A stretch of 64,000 nt of DNA from Flagellimonas amoyensis (GTDB taxonomy: Bacteria; Bacteroidota; Bacteroidia; Flavobacteriales; Flavobacteriaceae). The notes below the pieces were generated by a model that did not search any database, had not been told where the DNA came from, and saw only the letters and a list, made by a program, of their open reading frames with translations. Location of the stretch: NCBI RefSeq assembly GCF_003058265.1, contig NZ_QBUK01000007.1, positions 1 to 64,000 of the forward strand, written 5' to 3'. Positions within the stretch are counted from its first letter, which is position 1; every line of letters starts with the position of its first letter. The position numbers were made by a program, and so were the translations under genes. This document shows, piece by piece, positions 44,568 to 53,067 of this stretch.

Positions 44568-46364
44568 TTAATCTTTGATTACCTTGGCCTGCTTCTCAAG
44601 CGCCGTAATCCTTTCCTTGATCCGGGCTTCACGCTTTTGACGACTTTCGGCATAGGTTTCTTCAATGACCGAGATCTTGTCCTTGTAGAAGGATTGCATT
44701 GCGACATAAAAGGATCGGTTGGTCAGGTCATTGGTGTGATTACTTTCACCAAGATGCACCTGACGGGTCAATAGGAACCTTAGCAGTCTATGGAAAGTCT
44801 CCTTCTTGAAGTTTTCTTTGAACCGGGCCACCAGTTCTCCGTGGGATAACCTTGAATCATCCTCAAAGAAGTCTTTAAAATGTTCCCTCTGGCTATAAAA
44901 CCCGATGTTATTCTCGAACAATGAAATGGAAATGGCCACCATTTCATCCGTGGTCAAAGGTTTCTTCCGATCGATATAATCCGTTTCCCTGATCATGTCC
45001 GCTACTTCCTTGAACTGATTATTGTTCTCAATCTGTTTTTTCCGAAGTTCCCTTGCATTGATCTTGATGATCTGTTCCTCCGGGGTGCACTCGGCCATCT
45101 TTCTTTTCTCCAAGGACTTGGCACCTGAGCTTCCACCATCTGTTTCCTCCCTCACCTTAACAAAAATGGCCTGGGTCAAATAGGTATCCGTTTCCAGAAG
45201 AATACCCTTTTCAAAACCATGGTCCAAGGCATTGTCCCATGCCTCCTTTTCCTCAGTAAAGGATTCTAAAGCCTCATTCAGGAATTCAGCTAATTCTTCC
45301 TCTGTGTATTCATAGTGCCGGTACTCCTCTTTAATACTTTCCAAGGTAGGCTCAATTGGCTGCTTTAAAATGTCAAGTTCATTGGTCAAATGCACCTCAA
45401 GACCTACTTTTTCCATCTGGGCCATGACCCATTGGTTGCGTTCCTCCTCCACCCAGTATTTGCTAATGTTGGGTACCAGTTTCAATCCCTCCTTTTTCAC
45501 CCTTTTCAAGAGTTGCATAAAGGTCTTGGTCTTTTTGTTTTCAAAACAGGATGTCCGGGTACAGACCATTTTACCCTCCCCGAATAGATTGCCCTGGTTG
45601 GCAGCGTTGAATGGACATAAAGTACATGCCCCTGCCTTGGGTAACAAGGTTTTATCCGCTACGTCAAATGGTGCCCTGGTCAAGTCATAGGTCCTACTCC
45701 CAACCATTCGTCTGACCCGATGTTCTTGATATTCCCCTTCAAGGCTTTCCAATAGCATCTGCTGCTCCCCTGGTTCAAAAAGGGCCACCGCCACCCCAAG
45801 GGAAATGGTCATTTCCCCAGTACGGACAAAGGCCTTGAATCCCTCGATCAAGCCCGCCAGTTTGATGCGCTGTCGGACATAGTTTTCGGATCGCCCCAAA
45901 CGTTTGGCGATCTCTGTGGGTTCGTAACGGTCCAACAAAAACTGGATGGCCTCGGCCTCTTCTGTGGGTTCTACATCCTTCCGTTGGAGGTTCTCGATGA
46001 TCTGTACTTCCAGAACTTCCGTATCGACATAGTCCCTTACCATGGCCGGGATAGTCGTCAATCCGGCCAATTTACTCGCACGAAACCGTCTTTCACCTAT
46101 GACAATGGTGTAACCCTCTTCAGATTTTCTGACCGTTATGGGCTGCAATACCCCATGTTCGGCAATGCTCTGTGCCAAATGATGGAGACTTTGCTCATCA
46201 AAGGTTTTTCGGGGTTGACCGGAATCTGGGAAAACCGATTCGATTCCCAACATCTGCATCTGTGGAACCGATACAGCATTTCCATGGGATGTAGATTTCA
46301 ATGCCCTTCCACCTTGTTTGTTACCTTTTTTTCGTGTCGCTCTTTGTTTTGTTTGTGCTTCCAT
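44568..46364 (-). CDS. parB: ParB/RepB/Spo0J-family protein
   Basis: About 598 aa from the ATG at 46364 (MEAQTKQRATRKKGN). The ParB N-terminal CTPase/Srx-like domain lies at ~35-130 (QPITVRKSEEGYTIVIGERRFRASKLAGL), and the HTH follows (EPTEIAKRLGRSENYVRQRI). A Cys cluster (CTLCPFNAANQG, CTRTSCFENKK) and a long helical C-terminus complete it. It is about twice the length of chromosomal ParB and has no ParA beside it, which is typical of ParB-like proteins on Bacteroidota integrative elements. Role: DNA binding, possibly element maintenance or silencing. Confidence 0.85.
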   Translation of the reverse strand: MEAQTKQRATRKKGNKQGGRALKSTSHGNAVSVPQMQMLGIESVFPDSGQPRKTFDEQSLHHLAQSIAEHGVLQPITVRKSEEGYTIVIGERRFRASKLAGLTTIPAMVRDYVDTEVLEVQIIENLQRKDVEPTEEAEAIQFLLDRYEPTEIAKRLGRSENYVRQRIKLAGLIEGFKAFVRTGEMTISLGVAVALFEPGEQQMLLESLEGEYQEHRVRRMVGSRTYDLTRAPFDVADKTLLPKAGACTLCPFNAANQGNLFGEGKMVCTRTSCFENKKTKTFMQLLKRVKKEGLKLVPNISKYWVEEERNQWVMAQMEKVGLEVHLTNELDILKQPIEPTLESIKEEYRHYEYTEEELAEFLNEALESFTEEKEAWDNALDHGFEKGILLETDTYLTQAIFVKVREETDGGSSGAKSLEKRKMAECTPEEQIIKINARELRKKQIENNNQFKEVADMIRETDYIDRKKPLTTDEMVAISISLFENNIGFYSQREHFKDFFEDDSRLSHGELVARFKENFKKETFHRLLRFLLTRQVHLGESNHTNDLTNRSFYVAMQSFYKDKISVIEETYAESRQKREARIKERITALEKQAKVIKD

Positions 46365-46665
46365 GATTTTTGGATTTTGGTTAAACAATATTTGAGCTAA
46401 AACCAAGCGGAAGACAACATTTTGGAGTGGCAAGGAAACGGAATAAATAGTGACCCATGGAACGGTTTTATGCCGTCCCTTGTCCGAGAAAATAGTGCGA
46501 GCTTAACTTTCGATAAAGATTGATTGATAAATTGAGTACCACTATACATCCCCATTGAAATTACAATGGTCTAGCGTTCAAGCAAAAAACATGATAGTGA
46601 AATCAAAATGAAGTGAAAGTGATGTTTGCAATCCAGTTGCACAATGAATGCTTTATCTTTGAATC

Positions 46666-46977
46666 GTGAAACTTTTGGCAATCATATTATCCCTTTATTT
46701 TCTTGGCCTGAATGCTATTCCTTGCGGGGATTCGGAAATGGTTGGGGGTGATGATACCCAAAAGGTTTCGGTGATTGACCATGAAGGCGGGCATGATGGG
46801 GCATACGAACTTTGTTCGCCTTTCTGCCAATGCCACTGTTGCCATGTCCATACTGTGGATTTTGGCATTACTACTTTTGAACCGATGACCCACTCCATTG
46901 TACGAGAAAATTTCGTCCATTTTGATGGGCTGGGCAAAGAGGTCGCCTTTTCACTTTTCCAACCCCCGCGGTATTGA
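46666..46977 (+). CDS. DUF6660-like small exported Cys/His-rich protein
   Basis: 103 aa with a GTG start, a signal-like segment (LAIILSLYFLGLNAIPC) and a metal-binding-like cluster CSPFCQCHCCHVHTVDF. Such proteins lie in front of CzcA operons in Flavobacteriia and resemble DUF6660. It probably binds a metal ion in the periplasm (inference). A TATCTTTG box at 46654-46661 matches the -7 consensus, but it lies only four bases before the GTG, which would give an almost leaderless transcript. Confidence 0.65.
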   Translation: MKLLAIILSLYFLGLNAIPCGDSEMVGGDDTQKVSVIDHEGGHDGAYELCSPFCQCHCCHVHTVDFGITTFEPMTHSIVRENFVHFDGLGKEVAFSLFQPPRY

Positions 46978-47085
46978 TTCAGTTTTTCATGGGATAATTG
47001 TATCCCATAGACATTTGACATTCAGGATGCAAACATCCTTTCTGCATCCATGGACTTTCTTTAACTGAATTAATATCATTTGCCA

Positions 47086-50000
47086 ATGATCAATAGAATC
47101 ATTGATTTTTCAATCAACAATAAATTTTTTGTGGGTCTGTTCACCCTTGCCCTAATCGGGGCGGGCCTATGGAGCATGACCAAGGTTCCCATAGACGCCG
47201 TGCCCGATATTACCAACAATCAGGTACAGGTCATCACCCAAGCACCCAATCTGGGAACAGAGGATATAGAGCAATTTGTGACCTATCCGGTCGAGATTGC
47301 AATGGGCAATTTGCCCAATGTCAAAGAGATCCGATCCATATCACGGTTCGGACTTTCAGTGGTCACCATCGTTTTTGATGATGATATGGGCAACTACCTA
47401 CCACGTCAGTTGGTGGGGGAAAAATTGGTTGAGGTCCAGGAAAGCATTCCACAAGGATTTGGCAAACCCAAAATGGGTCCCATATCCACAGGTCTTGGGG
47501 AAATATACCAATACACCCTTGAGGTCCAGCCCGGATATGAAGACACCTATTCTACCGCAGACCTGCGATCTGTGCAAGATTGGATCGTCCGGCGGCAAAT
47601 GGCCATGGTTCCTGGGGTCATCGAAGTGAATGCCTTTGGCGGAAACATAAAACAATATGAAGTAGCTGTTGATCCAGATGCACTCCGTGCCATCGACGTG
47701 ACCATTTCGGAAGTTTTTGAAGCATTGGAGGGCAATAACCAAAACACGGGCGGTGCCTACATTGAACGCAACCATCAAGCCAATTTTATTCGTGGCGAAG
47801 GCTTGGCACGCACAGTCACGGATATTGAGAACATCGTGATCAAGAACGAGGGGGGCATTCCCATCAAGGTCAAGGATGTAGGCAAGGTGCAGGTGGGCCA
47901 CGCGGTCCGTTACGGGGCCCTGACCAAGGATGGAAAAGGAGAGGCAGTTGGGGGCATGATCTTGATGCTCAAAGGGGCAAATTCCAATGAGGTCATCAGC
48001 AAGGTCAGGGATCGCATGCAACAAGTACAGAGATCCTTGCCCGAAGGTCTGGAGATCAGACCCTTTTTAGATCGGAGTGAGCTCATTGCCGAGACCACGG
48101 GTACAGTGACCACCAATCTTTTGGAGGGTGGGCTGATCGTGATCTTTGTCCTGGTCTTGCTCCTGGGCAATTGGAGGGGAGGGCTCATCGTTGCCTCCAC
48201 TATCCCCCTGTCCTTACTTTTTGCCTTTATCCTGATGAACCTGTTTGACGTATGGGCCAACCTAATGAGTCTGGGCGCCATCGATTTTGGGATCATTGTC
48301 GACGGTGCCGTGATCATTGTGGAAGCCACCGTGTTTCTGATGTACACCAAGCTGTCCAAAAGAAAATCGACCCAAAAGGAAAGGGACAAACTAACGGGGA
48401 ATGCCTCCAAGAAAATGATGAACGCTGCGTTTTTCGGACAACTCATCATTTTGATCGTCTTCATTCCCATCTTGGCCTTAGAGGGTGTTGAAGGCAAAAT
48501 GTTCCGCCCCATGGCATTGACCTTCATTTTTGCGATGCTCGGGGCCATGGTGTTGTGCCTGACCTATGTTCCCATGGTGTCGGCATTGATTTTAAAACCA
48601 CCGGTAGCTGAGCGTAGTCGAAGCTACGGCGACCGGATTTTGCATTGGGTGGAGGATCGATATGAAAGACTTTTGACCCGTGCCTTGACCAAAAAAGGGG
48701 TGATCATTGGCATAACGTGCACTATCTTTTTGGCGGCCCTGTTTGCCTTTACACGATTGGGGGGTGAATTTATTCCCCAATTGGATGAAGGTGATATCGC
48801 CTTTCACGCTATTCTGAAACCCGGCAGCTCCCTTTCGGAGACCATTGCGACCACGACCAAGATCGAACGGATCGTCAAAGCGGAATTTCCGGAAGTCGAG
48901 AACGTGGTCAGTCGCATTGGTGTGGCCGATGTGCCCACGGACCCCATGCCGATGGACATTGCCGATGTATTTGTCATCCTAAAACCTTCGGATGAATGGA
49001 CATCGGCAGCGAGCAAGGATGAATTGGTGGAAAAAATGAAGAGTGCAGTGGGCATGGTGCCAGGGGTGAACTTCGAGTTTACCCAACCCATCGAAATGCG
49101 GTTCAATGAACTTTTGACCGGAGTCCGTGAAGATGTGGCCATCAAACTCTTTGGAGAAGATCTGGATGTATTGGCCAGTAAAGCTGAAGAAATGGGCAAA
49201 TTGATAGCCAATGTTCCCGGGGTTGCCGATATGAAAGTAGAGGCCACGGCCGGATTGCCCCAGATCACAGTGGCTTACGATCGGGACAAAATAGCCCAAT
49301 ATGGATTGAAAATCAACACATTGAATAACTTGGTGCAATCGGCATTTGCAGGAGGACAGGCCGGGGTCATATTTGAAGGGGAAAAACGTTTTGATCTGGT
49401 CGTCCGGCTAGAGCAAGACAACCGAAGAGGTATAGAGGATATCCAAAACCTGTTTGTCAATCTTCCCAATGGCACGCAGGTGCCCCTGAAAGAAGTGGCG
49501 GAAATCAGTTATGAGCCAGGCCCCATGCAGATCAGCAGGGACGATACCAACCGAAGGACCTACGTGGGCATCAACATTCGCAATAGGGATGTGAAATCTG
49601 TGGTCAGGGATATCCAACAAAAGTTGGATGCCGAGTTTGAGCTCCCGGCGGGTTATTACATCCGCTATGGAGGGGCCTTTGAGAATTTGGAACGGGCCAC
49701 AGATCGTCTCCGAACGGTAGTGCCCATTGCATTGGCACTCATTTTTATCCTCATCTATTTTGCTCTGAAGTCATTTCCCCAGACCCTTATGATCTATTTG
49801 GCCATTCCCATGGCCACCATTGGCGGCGTGTTCGCCTTGTGGATGCGTGGTATGCCTTTCAGTATTTCGGCCGGGGTTGGGTTCATCGTGCTTTTTGGTG
49901 TGGCGGTACTGAACGGTCTGGTCATGGTGAGCGGCCTGAACGAACTTAAGGAAGATGGAGTCACAAACCTCAAAGATCGTGTTGTTCAAGGGACCAAACG

Positions 50001-51426
50001 ACGGGTGAGGCCCATCATGCTCACTGCCTTTACGGACATTTTGGGATTTTTGCCCATGGCCATCTCGGTATCGGCGGGAGCAGAGGTGCAACGGCCTTTG
50101 GCCACAGTAGTAATCGGAGGGTTGGTAACGTCCACCCTGCTTACCCTGTTCATCCTGCCCATTTTCTATCAGTGGATGGAACAACGGACCGAACGCAGGG
50201 CATTGTCAAAAATGAACTGGAAGGCATTGATCATCTTCCTGATTTTCTTTTCTGTTACGGGAATGGGACATGGACAGGACCTCCAACAAGAACAACATCC
50301 CGAAATTGGTCTGGATGAGGCTATAACATTGGCCATGGAGCAATATCCCCAATTGCAAACGGCAGCATTGGAGATGGAACGACAGAAAGCCTTGAAAAGT
50401 ACCGCCTACAATTTTGGAAACTCCCAAGTGTTCACCGGGGGTGAGGAAATCAATGGCGATATCGGTATATATACCCTTGTAGGGGTGGGACAACAGAATA
50501 TGGATCTGTTCGGGATCAGGCCAAAGGTGGAATTGGCGCAGCAGCGCATTTCACTTGCAGAGGCATCCTATACATTGAGCAGATTGGAAGTAAAACGGGA
50601 GGTCCAAAAAGCGTGGTCCAACGCCTACCGGGCAAGGCAATCCTATGGATTGTACCATGAACTGGACTCTATTTACGATGCTTTTTCAAGGGCGATGGAA
50701 CTGAACTTTCAGGTGGAGGCCATCTCCCAATTGGAACATACCTCGGCGTTGAACCAAGCATTGCAGATCAAGAACCAACTCCAACAGACTGAAAAGGAAT
50801 ATGCCATGGCACTCCAAAAGTTGAATTTATGGTTGTTCTCCGAGACATTTTACGTCGTCCCGAAGGATTTTGAGCCCGAAACGGACTTACAGGAAATGAC
50901 CTTGAACAGTTTGGAAGACCATCCGATGACCCATCTGGTAAAAAAGCGCATTGATGAGACCAATGCTTTGAACAAGGTGGTGCGGGCCGAACTTTTGCCC
51001 AAATTCAATCTTCAGGGTGGACTCCAACAAATCAATGGACAGCGTGGTTTTTACAGTTATCAAGCTGGAATTTCCATCCCGTTGCTTTCAGGGAACAGGG
51101 GCGAGGTCAAGGCAACCCGGATACAAAGTGAAATGGTGGAGCGGGAAGCGGACCTGGTGTTGCGGAAAATGGAAAGCGAATACCGACAAGCCCGATTGGA
51201 CCATGAAAAATGGTGGGATACCTGGTCTTTCTATCAAAACAAGGCCGTTCCCCTTGCCAAGGATCAACGAAGGGGAGCGCTTATGGCCTATCGGGAGGGG
51301 GCATTGGATTACGCTGGATTTACGCAGATCATGCAAGATGCCATCAACACGGAGATCAAGGCTTTGGATGCCCTGGATAACTATCTCCGATCAAAATTTG
51401 AACTACAATACTTTATCAATGAATAG
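47086..51426 (+). CDS. CzcA-type heavy-metal RND pump fused to a TolC-like outer-membrane factor
   Basis: 1446 aa from the ATG at 47086. Residues ~1-1040 are a CzcA/CusA-family RND transporter (VPIDAVPDITNNQVQVITQAP; YPVEIAMGNLPNV; twelve membrane helices). Residues ~1045-1446 are a TolC/CusC-like outer-membrane factor (IGLDEAITLAMEQYP, long helices). At the join a hydrophobic signal-peptide-like stretch occurs (ALIIFLIFFSVTGMGHGQ), so processing into two proteins is plausible. It works with the CzcB gene that overlaps by eight bases to export divalent or monovalent metal cations. A REP-like repeat is read in frame as VAERSRSYGDR near residue 510. Confidence 0.9.
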   Translation: MINRIIDFSINNKFFVGLFTLALIGAGLWSMTKVPIDAVPDITNNQVQVITQAPNLGTEDIEQFVTYPVEIAMGNLPNVKEIRSISRFGLSVVTIVFDDDMGNYLPRQLVGEKLVEVQESIPQGFGKPKMGPISTGLGEIYQYTLEVQPGYEDTYSTADLRSVQDWIVRRQMAMVPGVIEVNAFGGNIKQYEVAVDPDALRAIDVTISEVFEALEGNNQNTGGAYIERNHQANFIRGEGLARTVTDIENIVIKNEGGIPIKVKDVGKVQVGHAVRYGALTKDGKGEAVGGMILMLKGANSNEVISKVRDRMQQVQRSLPEGLEIRPFLDRSELIAETTGTVTTNLLEGGLIVIFVLVLLLGNWRGGLIVASTIPLSLLFAFILMNLFDVWANLMSLGAIDFGIIVDGAVIIVEATVFLMYTKLSKRKSTQKERDKLTGNASKKMMNAAFFGQLIILIVFIPILALEGVEGKMFRPMALTFIFAMLGAMVLCLTYVPMVSALILKPPVAERSRSYGDRILHWVEDRYERLLTRALTKKGVIIGITCTIFLAALFAFTRLGGEFIPQLDEGDIAFHAILKPGSSLSETIATTTKIERIVKAEFPEVENVVSRIGVADVPTDPMPMDIADVFVILKPSDEWTSAASKDELVEKMKSAVGMVPGVNFEFTQPIEMRFNELLTGVREDVAIKLFGEDLDVLASKAEEMGKLIANVPGVADMKVEATAGLPQITVAYDRDKIAQYGLKINTLNNLVQSAFAGGQAGVIFEGEKRFDLVVRLEQDNRRGIEDIQNLFVNLPNGTQVPLKEVAEISYEPGPMQISRDDTNRRTYVGINIRNRDVKSVVRDIQQKLDAEFELPAGYYIRYGGAFENLERATDRLRTVVPIALALIFILIYFALKSFPQTLMIYLAIPMATIGGVFALWMRGMPFSISAGVGFIVLFGVAVLNGLVMVSGLNELKEDGVTNLKDRVVQGTKRRVRPIMLTAFTDILGFLPMAISVSAGAEVQRPLATVVIGGLVTSTLLTLFILPIFYQWMEQRTERRALSKMNWKALIIFLIFFSVTGMGHGQDLQQEQHPEIGLDEAITLAMEQYPQLQTAALEMERQKALKSTAYNFGNSQVFTGGEEINGDIGIYTLVGVGQQNMDLFGIRPKVELAQQRISLAEASYTLSRLEVKREVQKAWSNAYRARQSYGLYHELDSIYDAFSRAMELNFQVEAISQLEHTSALNQALQIKNQLQQTEKEYAMALQKLNLWLFSETFYVVPKDFEPETDLQEMTLNSLEDHPMTHLVKKRIDETNALNKVVRAELLPKFNLQGGLQQINGQRGFYSYQAGISIPLLSGNRGEVKATRIQSEMVEREADLVLRKMESEYRQARLDHEKWWDTWSFYQNKAVPLAKDQRRGALMAYREGALDYAGFTQIMQDAINTEIKALDALDNYLRSKFELQYFINE
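48604..48627. repeat. REP-like repeat inserted in frame in the pump gene
   Basis: A 24-base hairpin: GTAGCT, inner GAGCGTAGTCGA, AGCTAC. The core CTGAGCGTAGTCGAAG matches 15 of 16 positions of the repeat at 10905-10924. It is translated as VAERSRSY between two membrane-domain segments (LILKPP and GDRILHWVEDRYE) and keeps the frame. Confidence 0.7.
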
Positions 51427-52615
51427 ATTTATGCATTCCATACGAAAGAGAATAGGGTTTGTGCTGTTGTTGCTGATGGCCGTAGGCTGTGGGAACAATG
51501 TTGAAAATCACAAGAGAATAGAAACAAGTGAACAAACTGCCAACGAAATGTCCCCAAGTGAGGGAATCCTAATGACCCAACAACAGTTCGATGCCCTTCA
51601 AATGGAAATTGACACGTTGCAAAAACGAAATATGGGCGGATATGTGGAGGCCAATGGACAACTGGAGGTGCCTCCCCAAAATGAGGCCGCCATTACCTCG
51701 GTGATCGGGGCAAATGTGGCATCCATCGAGGTCATTGAAGGAGATGAGGTAAAAAAGGGCCAGGTGCTGATGTATCTTTCCCATCCAGACATTATCGCCA
51801 AACAGACGGATTACCTCAACGCCCATACCAATGGCCAGTTTCTGGAGAAAGAGTACGAACGGCAAAGGAAACTGTACGAAGCTGGTGTGGGAAGTGGTTC
51901 TGCCTTTCAGAAAATTGAGGCCGAGTACCTTGCCGCCAAAAGCCTGGTGAAGGGATATGAGGCCCAATTGCAGCAATTGAACATCAATGTGGCCAGTGTG
52001 CGGGACGGGAATATCCAGCAACGGGTCGCCCTGCGTAGCCCTATCGAAGGGTCGGTGCAAAAGGTGAAGATCAAAACGGGCCAGTATGTCGGTCCACAGA
52101 CCGAACTGATGGAGGTGGTGAACACCCACCACGTCCATGCGGATATGATGGTCTTCGAAAAGGATGTCCATAGGGTAAGTAAGGGGCAAAAGGTGAATTT
52201 CAAGGTGCAGAGCCTAGCGGACACCGAACTTTCGGCCACGATCTACTCGGTAGGGAAAACCTTTGAAGAAAGCCCAAAGGCCCTGCACATCCACGCCGAA
52301 ATTGAGAACAAAACAGGGAATTTGATACCCGGCATGTATATTCAAGGTCGTATCTTGACGGATAGTTTCCAAACAGAAGCATTTCCTGAAGGGGCCATTG
52401 CAGAGGAAAACGGCAGATCGTTTGTCTTTCTGGCAAAAAAAGAAAGCAATGATTGGTATTTTGAACCTGTGGAAGTGATCAAGGGAATCCGTGACAATGA
52501 ATGGGTCGAGGTCAAATTTTTGAAATCACCCGATCAAAAGGCTGAATTTGCCCTGAACAATGCCTATTATCTTATGGCCGAAAGGCAAAAAGGAGAGGCG
52601 GAACATAGCCATTAA
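51419..52615 (+). CDS. CzcB/CusB-type membrane fusion protein (lipoprotein)
   Basis: About 398 aa. The ATG at 51419 overlaps the pump gene's stop. The lipobox is LLLLMAVGCGNN. It has the usual order of a barrel-sandwich and lipoyl-like part (AAITSVIGANVASIEVIEGDEVKKGQVLMYLSHP), a helical hairpin (RQRKLYEAGVGSGSAFQKIEAEYLAA) and beta-barrel (LRSPIEGSVQKVKIKTGQYV). It links the RND pump to the outer-membrane factor across the periplasm. Confidence 0.9.
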   Translation: MNRFMHSIRKRIGFVLLLLMAVGCGNNVENHKRIETSEQTANEMSPSEGILMTQQQFDALQMEIDTLQKRNMGGYVEANGQLEVPPQNEAAITSVIGANVASIEVIEGDEVKKGQVLMYLSHPDIIAKQTDYLNAHTNGQFLEKEYERQRKLYEAGVGSGSAFQKIEAEYLAAKSLVKGYEAQLQQLNINVASVRDGNIQQRVALRSPIEGSVQKVKIKTGQYVGPQTELMEVVNTHHVHADMMVFEKDVHRVSKGQKVNFKVQSLADTELSATIYSVGKTFEESPKALHIHAEIENKTGNLIPGMYIQGRILTDSFQTEAFPEGAIAEENGRSFVFLAKKESNDWYFEPVEVIKGIRDNEWVEVKFLKSPDQKAEFALNNAYYLMAERQKGEAEHSH

Positions 52616-52625
52616 AGACATTGCG

Positions 52626-53048
52626 ATGAAAGAAATAGAAAACATATTGGAGAGCAAAGGGGTACGGCCTACGGCAATGCGACTTTTGATCTATAAGTTT
52701 ATGGCCAAAAAAGAAAGGGCGCTTGCCTTGACTGATATAGAGGACGCATTTGAAAAAGCCGACAGGACCACGTTGTACCGAACATTGAAAACTTTTGAGG
52801 AAAAGGGGGTGGTGCACCAAATCGATGACGGAACCGGCGTGCAGAAATATGCTGTTTGTGACCAAGGGTGCAATTGCGACCTGGAGCAGGACCTGCATCT
52901 CCATTTCCATTGCAACACTTGTGGCGAAACGGTATGCCTAACCGAACAAAAAATCCCGCACATCAACCTCCCTGAAGGCTTTGTTGCCGAAGATGCCAAT
53001 TTGGTACTCAAGGGAATCTGTGACAAATGCACTTCCGTTGCATCCTAA
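52626..53048 (+). CDS. Fur-family metal-responsive repressor
   Basis: About 140 aa from the ATG at 52626 (MKEIENILESKGVRPTAMR). It has a winged-helix DNA-binding half (TDIEDAFEKADRTTLYRTLKTFEEKGVVHQI) and a dimerisation half with two Cys pairs (CNTCGETVCL; CDKC) and a His-rich segment (DLHLHFHCN). It lies between the CzcB and P-type ATPase genes, so a Zn/Cd-type sensor is likely (Zur or PerR-like cannot be decided). It probably regulates this operon. Confidence 0.85.
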   Translation: MKEIENILESKGVRPTAMRLLIYKFMAKKERALALTDIEDAFEKADRTTLYRTLKTFEEKGVVHQIDDGTGVQKYAVCDQGCNCDLEQDLHLHFHCNTCGETVCLTEQKIPHINLPEGFVAEDANLVLKGICDKCTSVAS

Positions 53049-53067
53049 ATTTTGGGAACTTGGCCCT

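Noticed and set aside
46654..46661. TATCTTTG as a firm promoter of the metal-efflux operon
   Set aside because: Matches the -7 consensus, but it is four bases from the GTG start and has no well-spaced -33 TTG; kept only as a remark.
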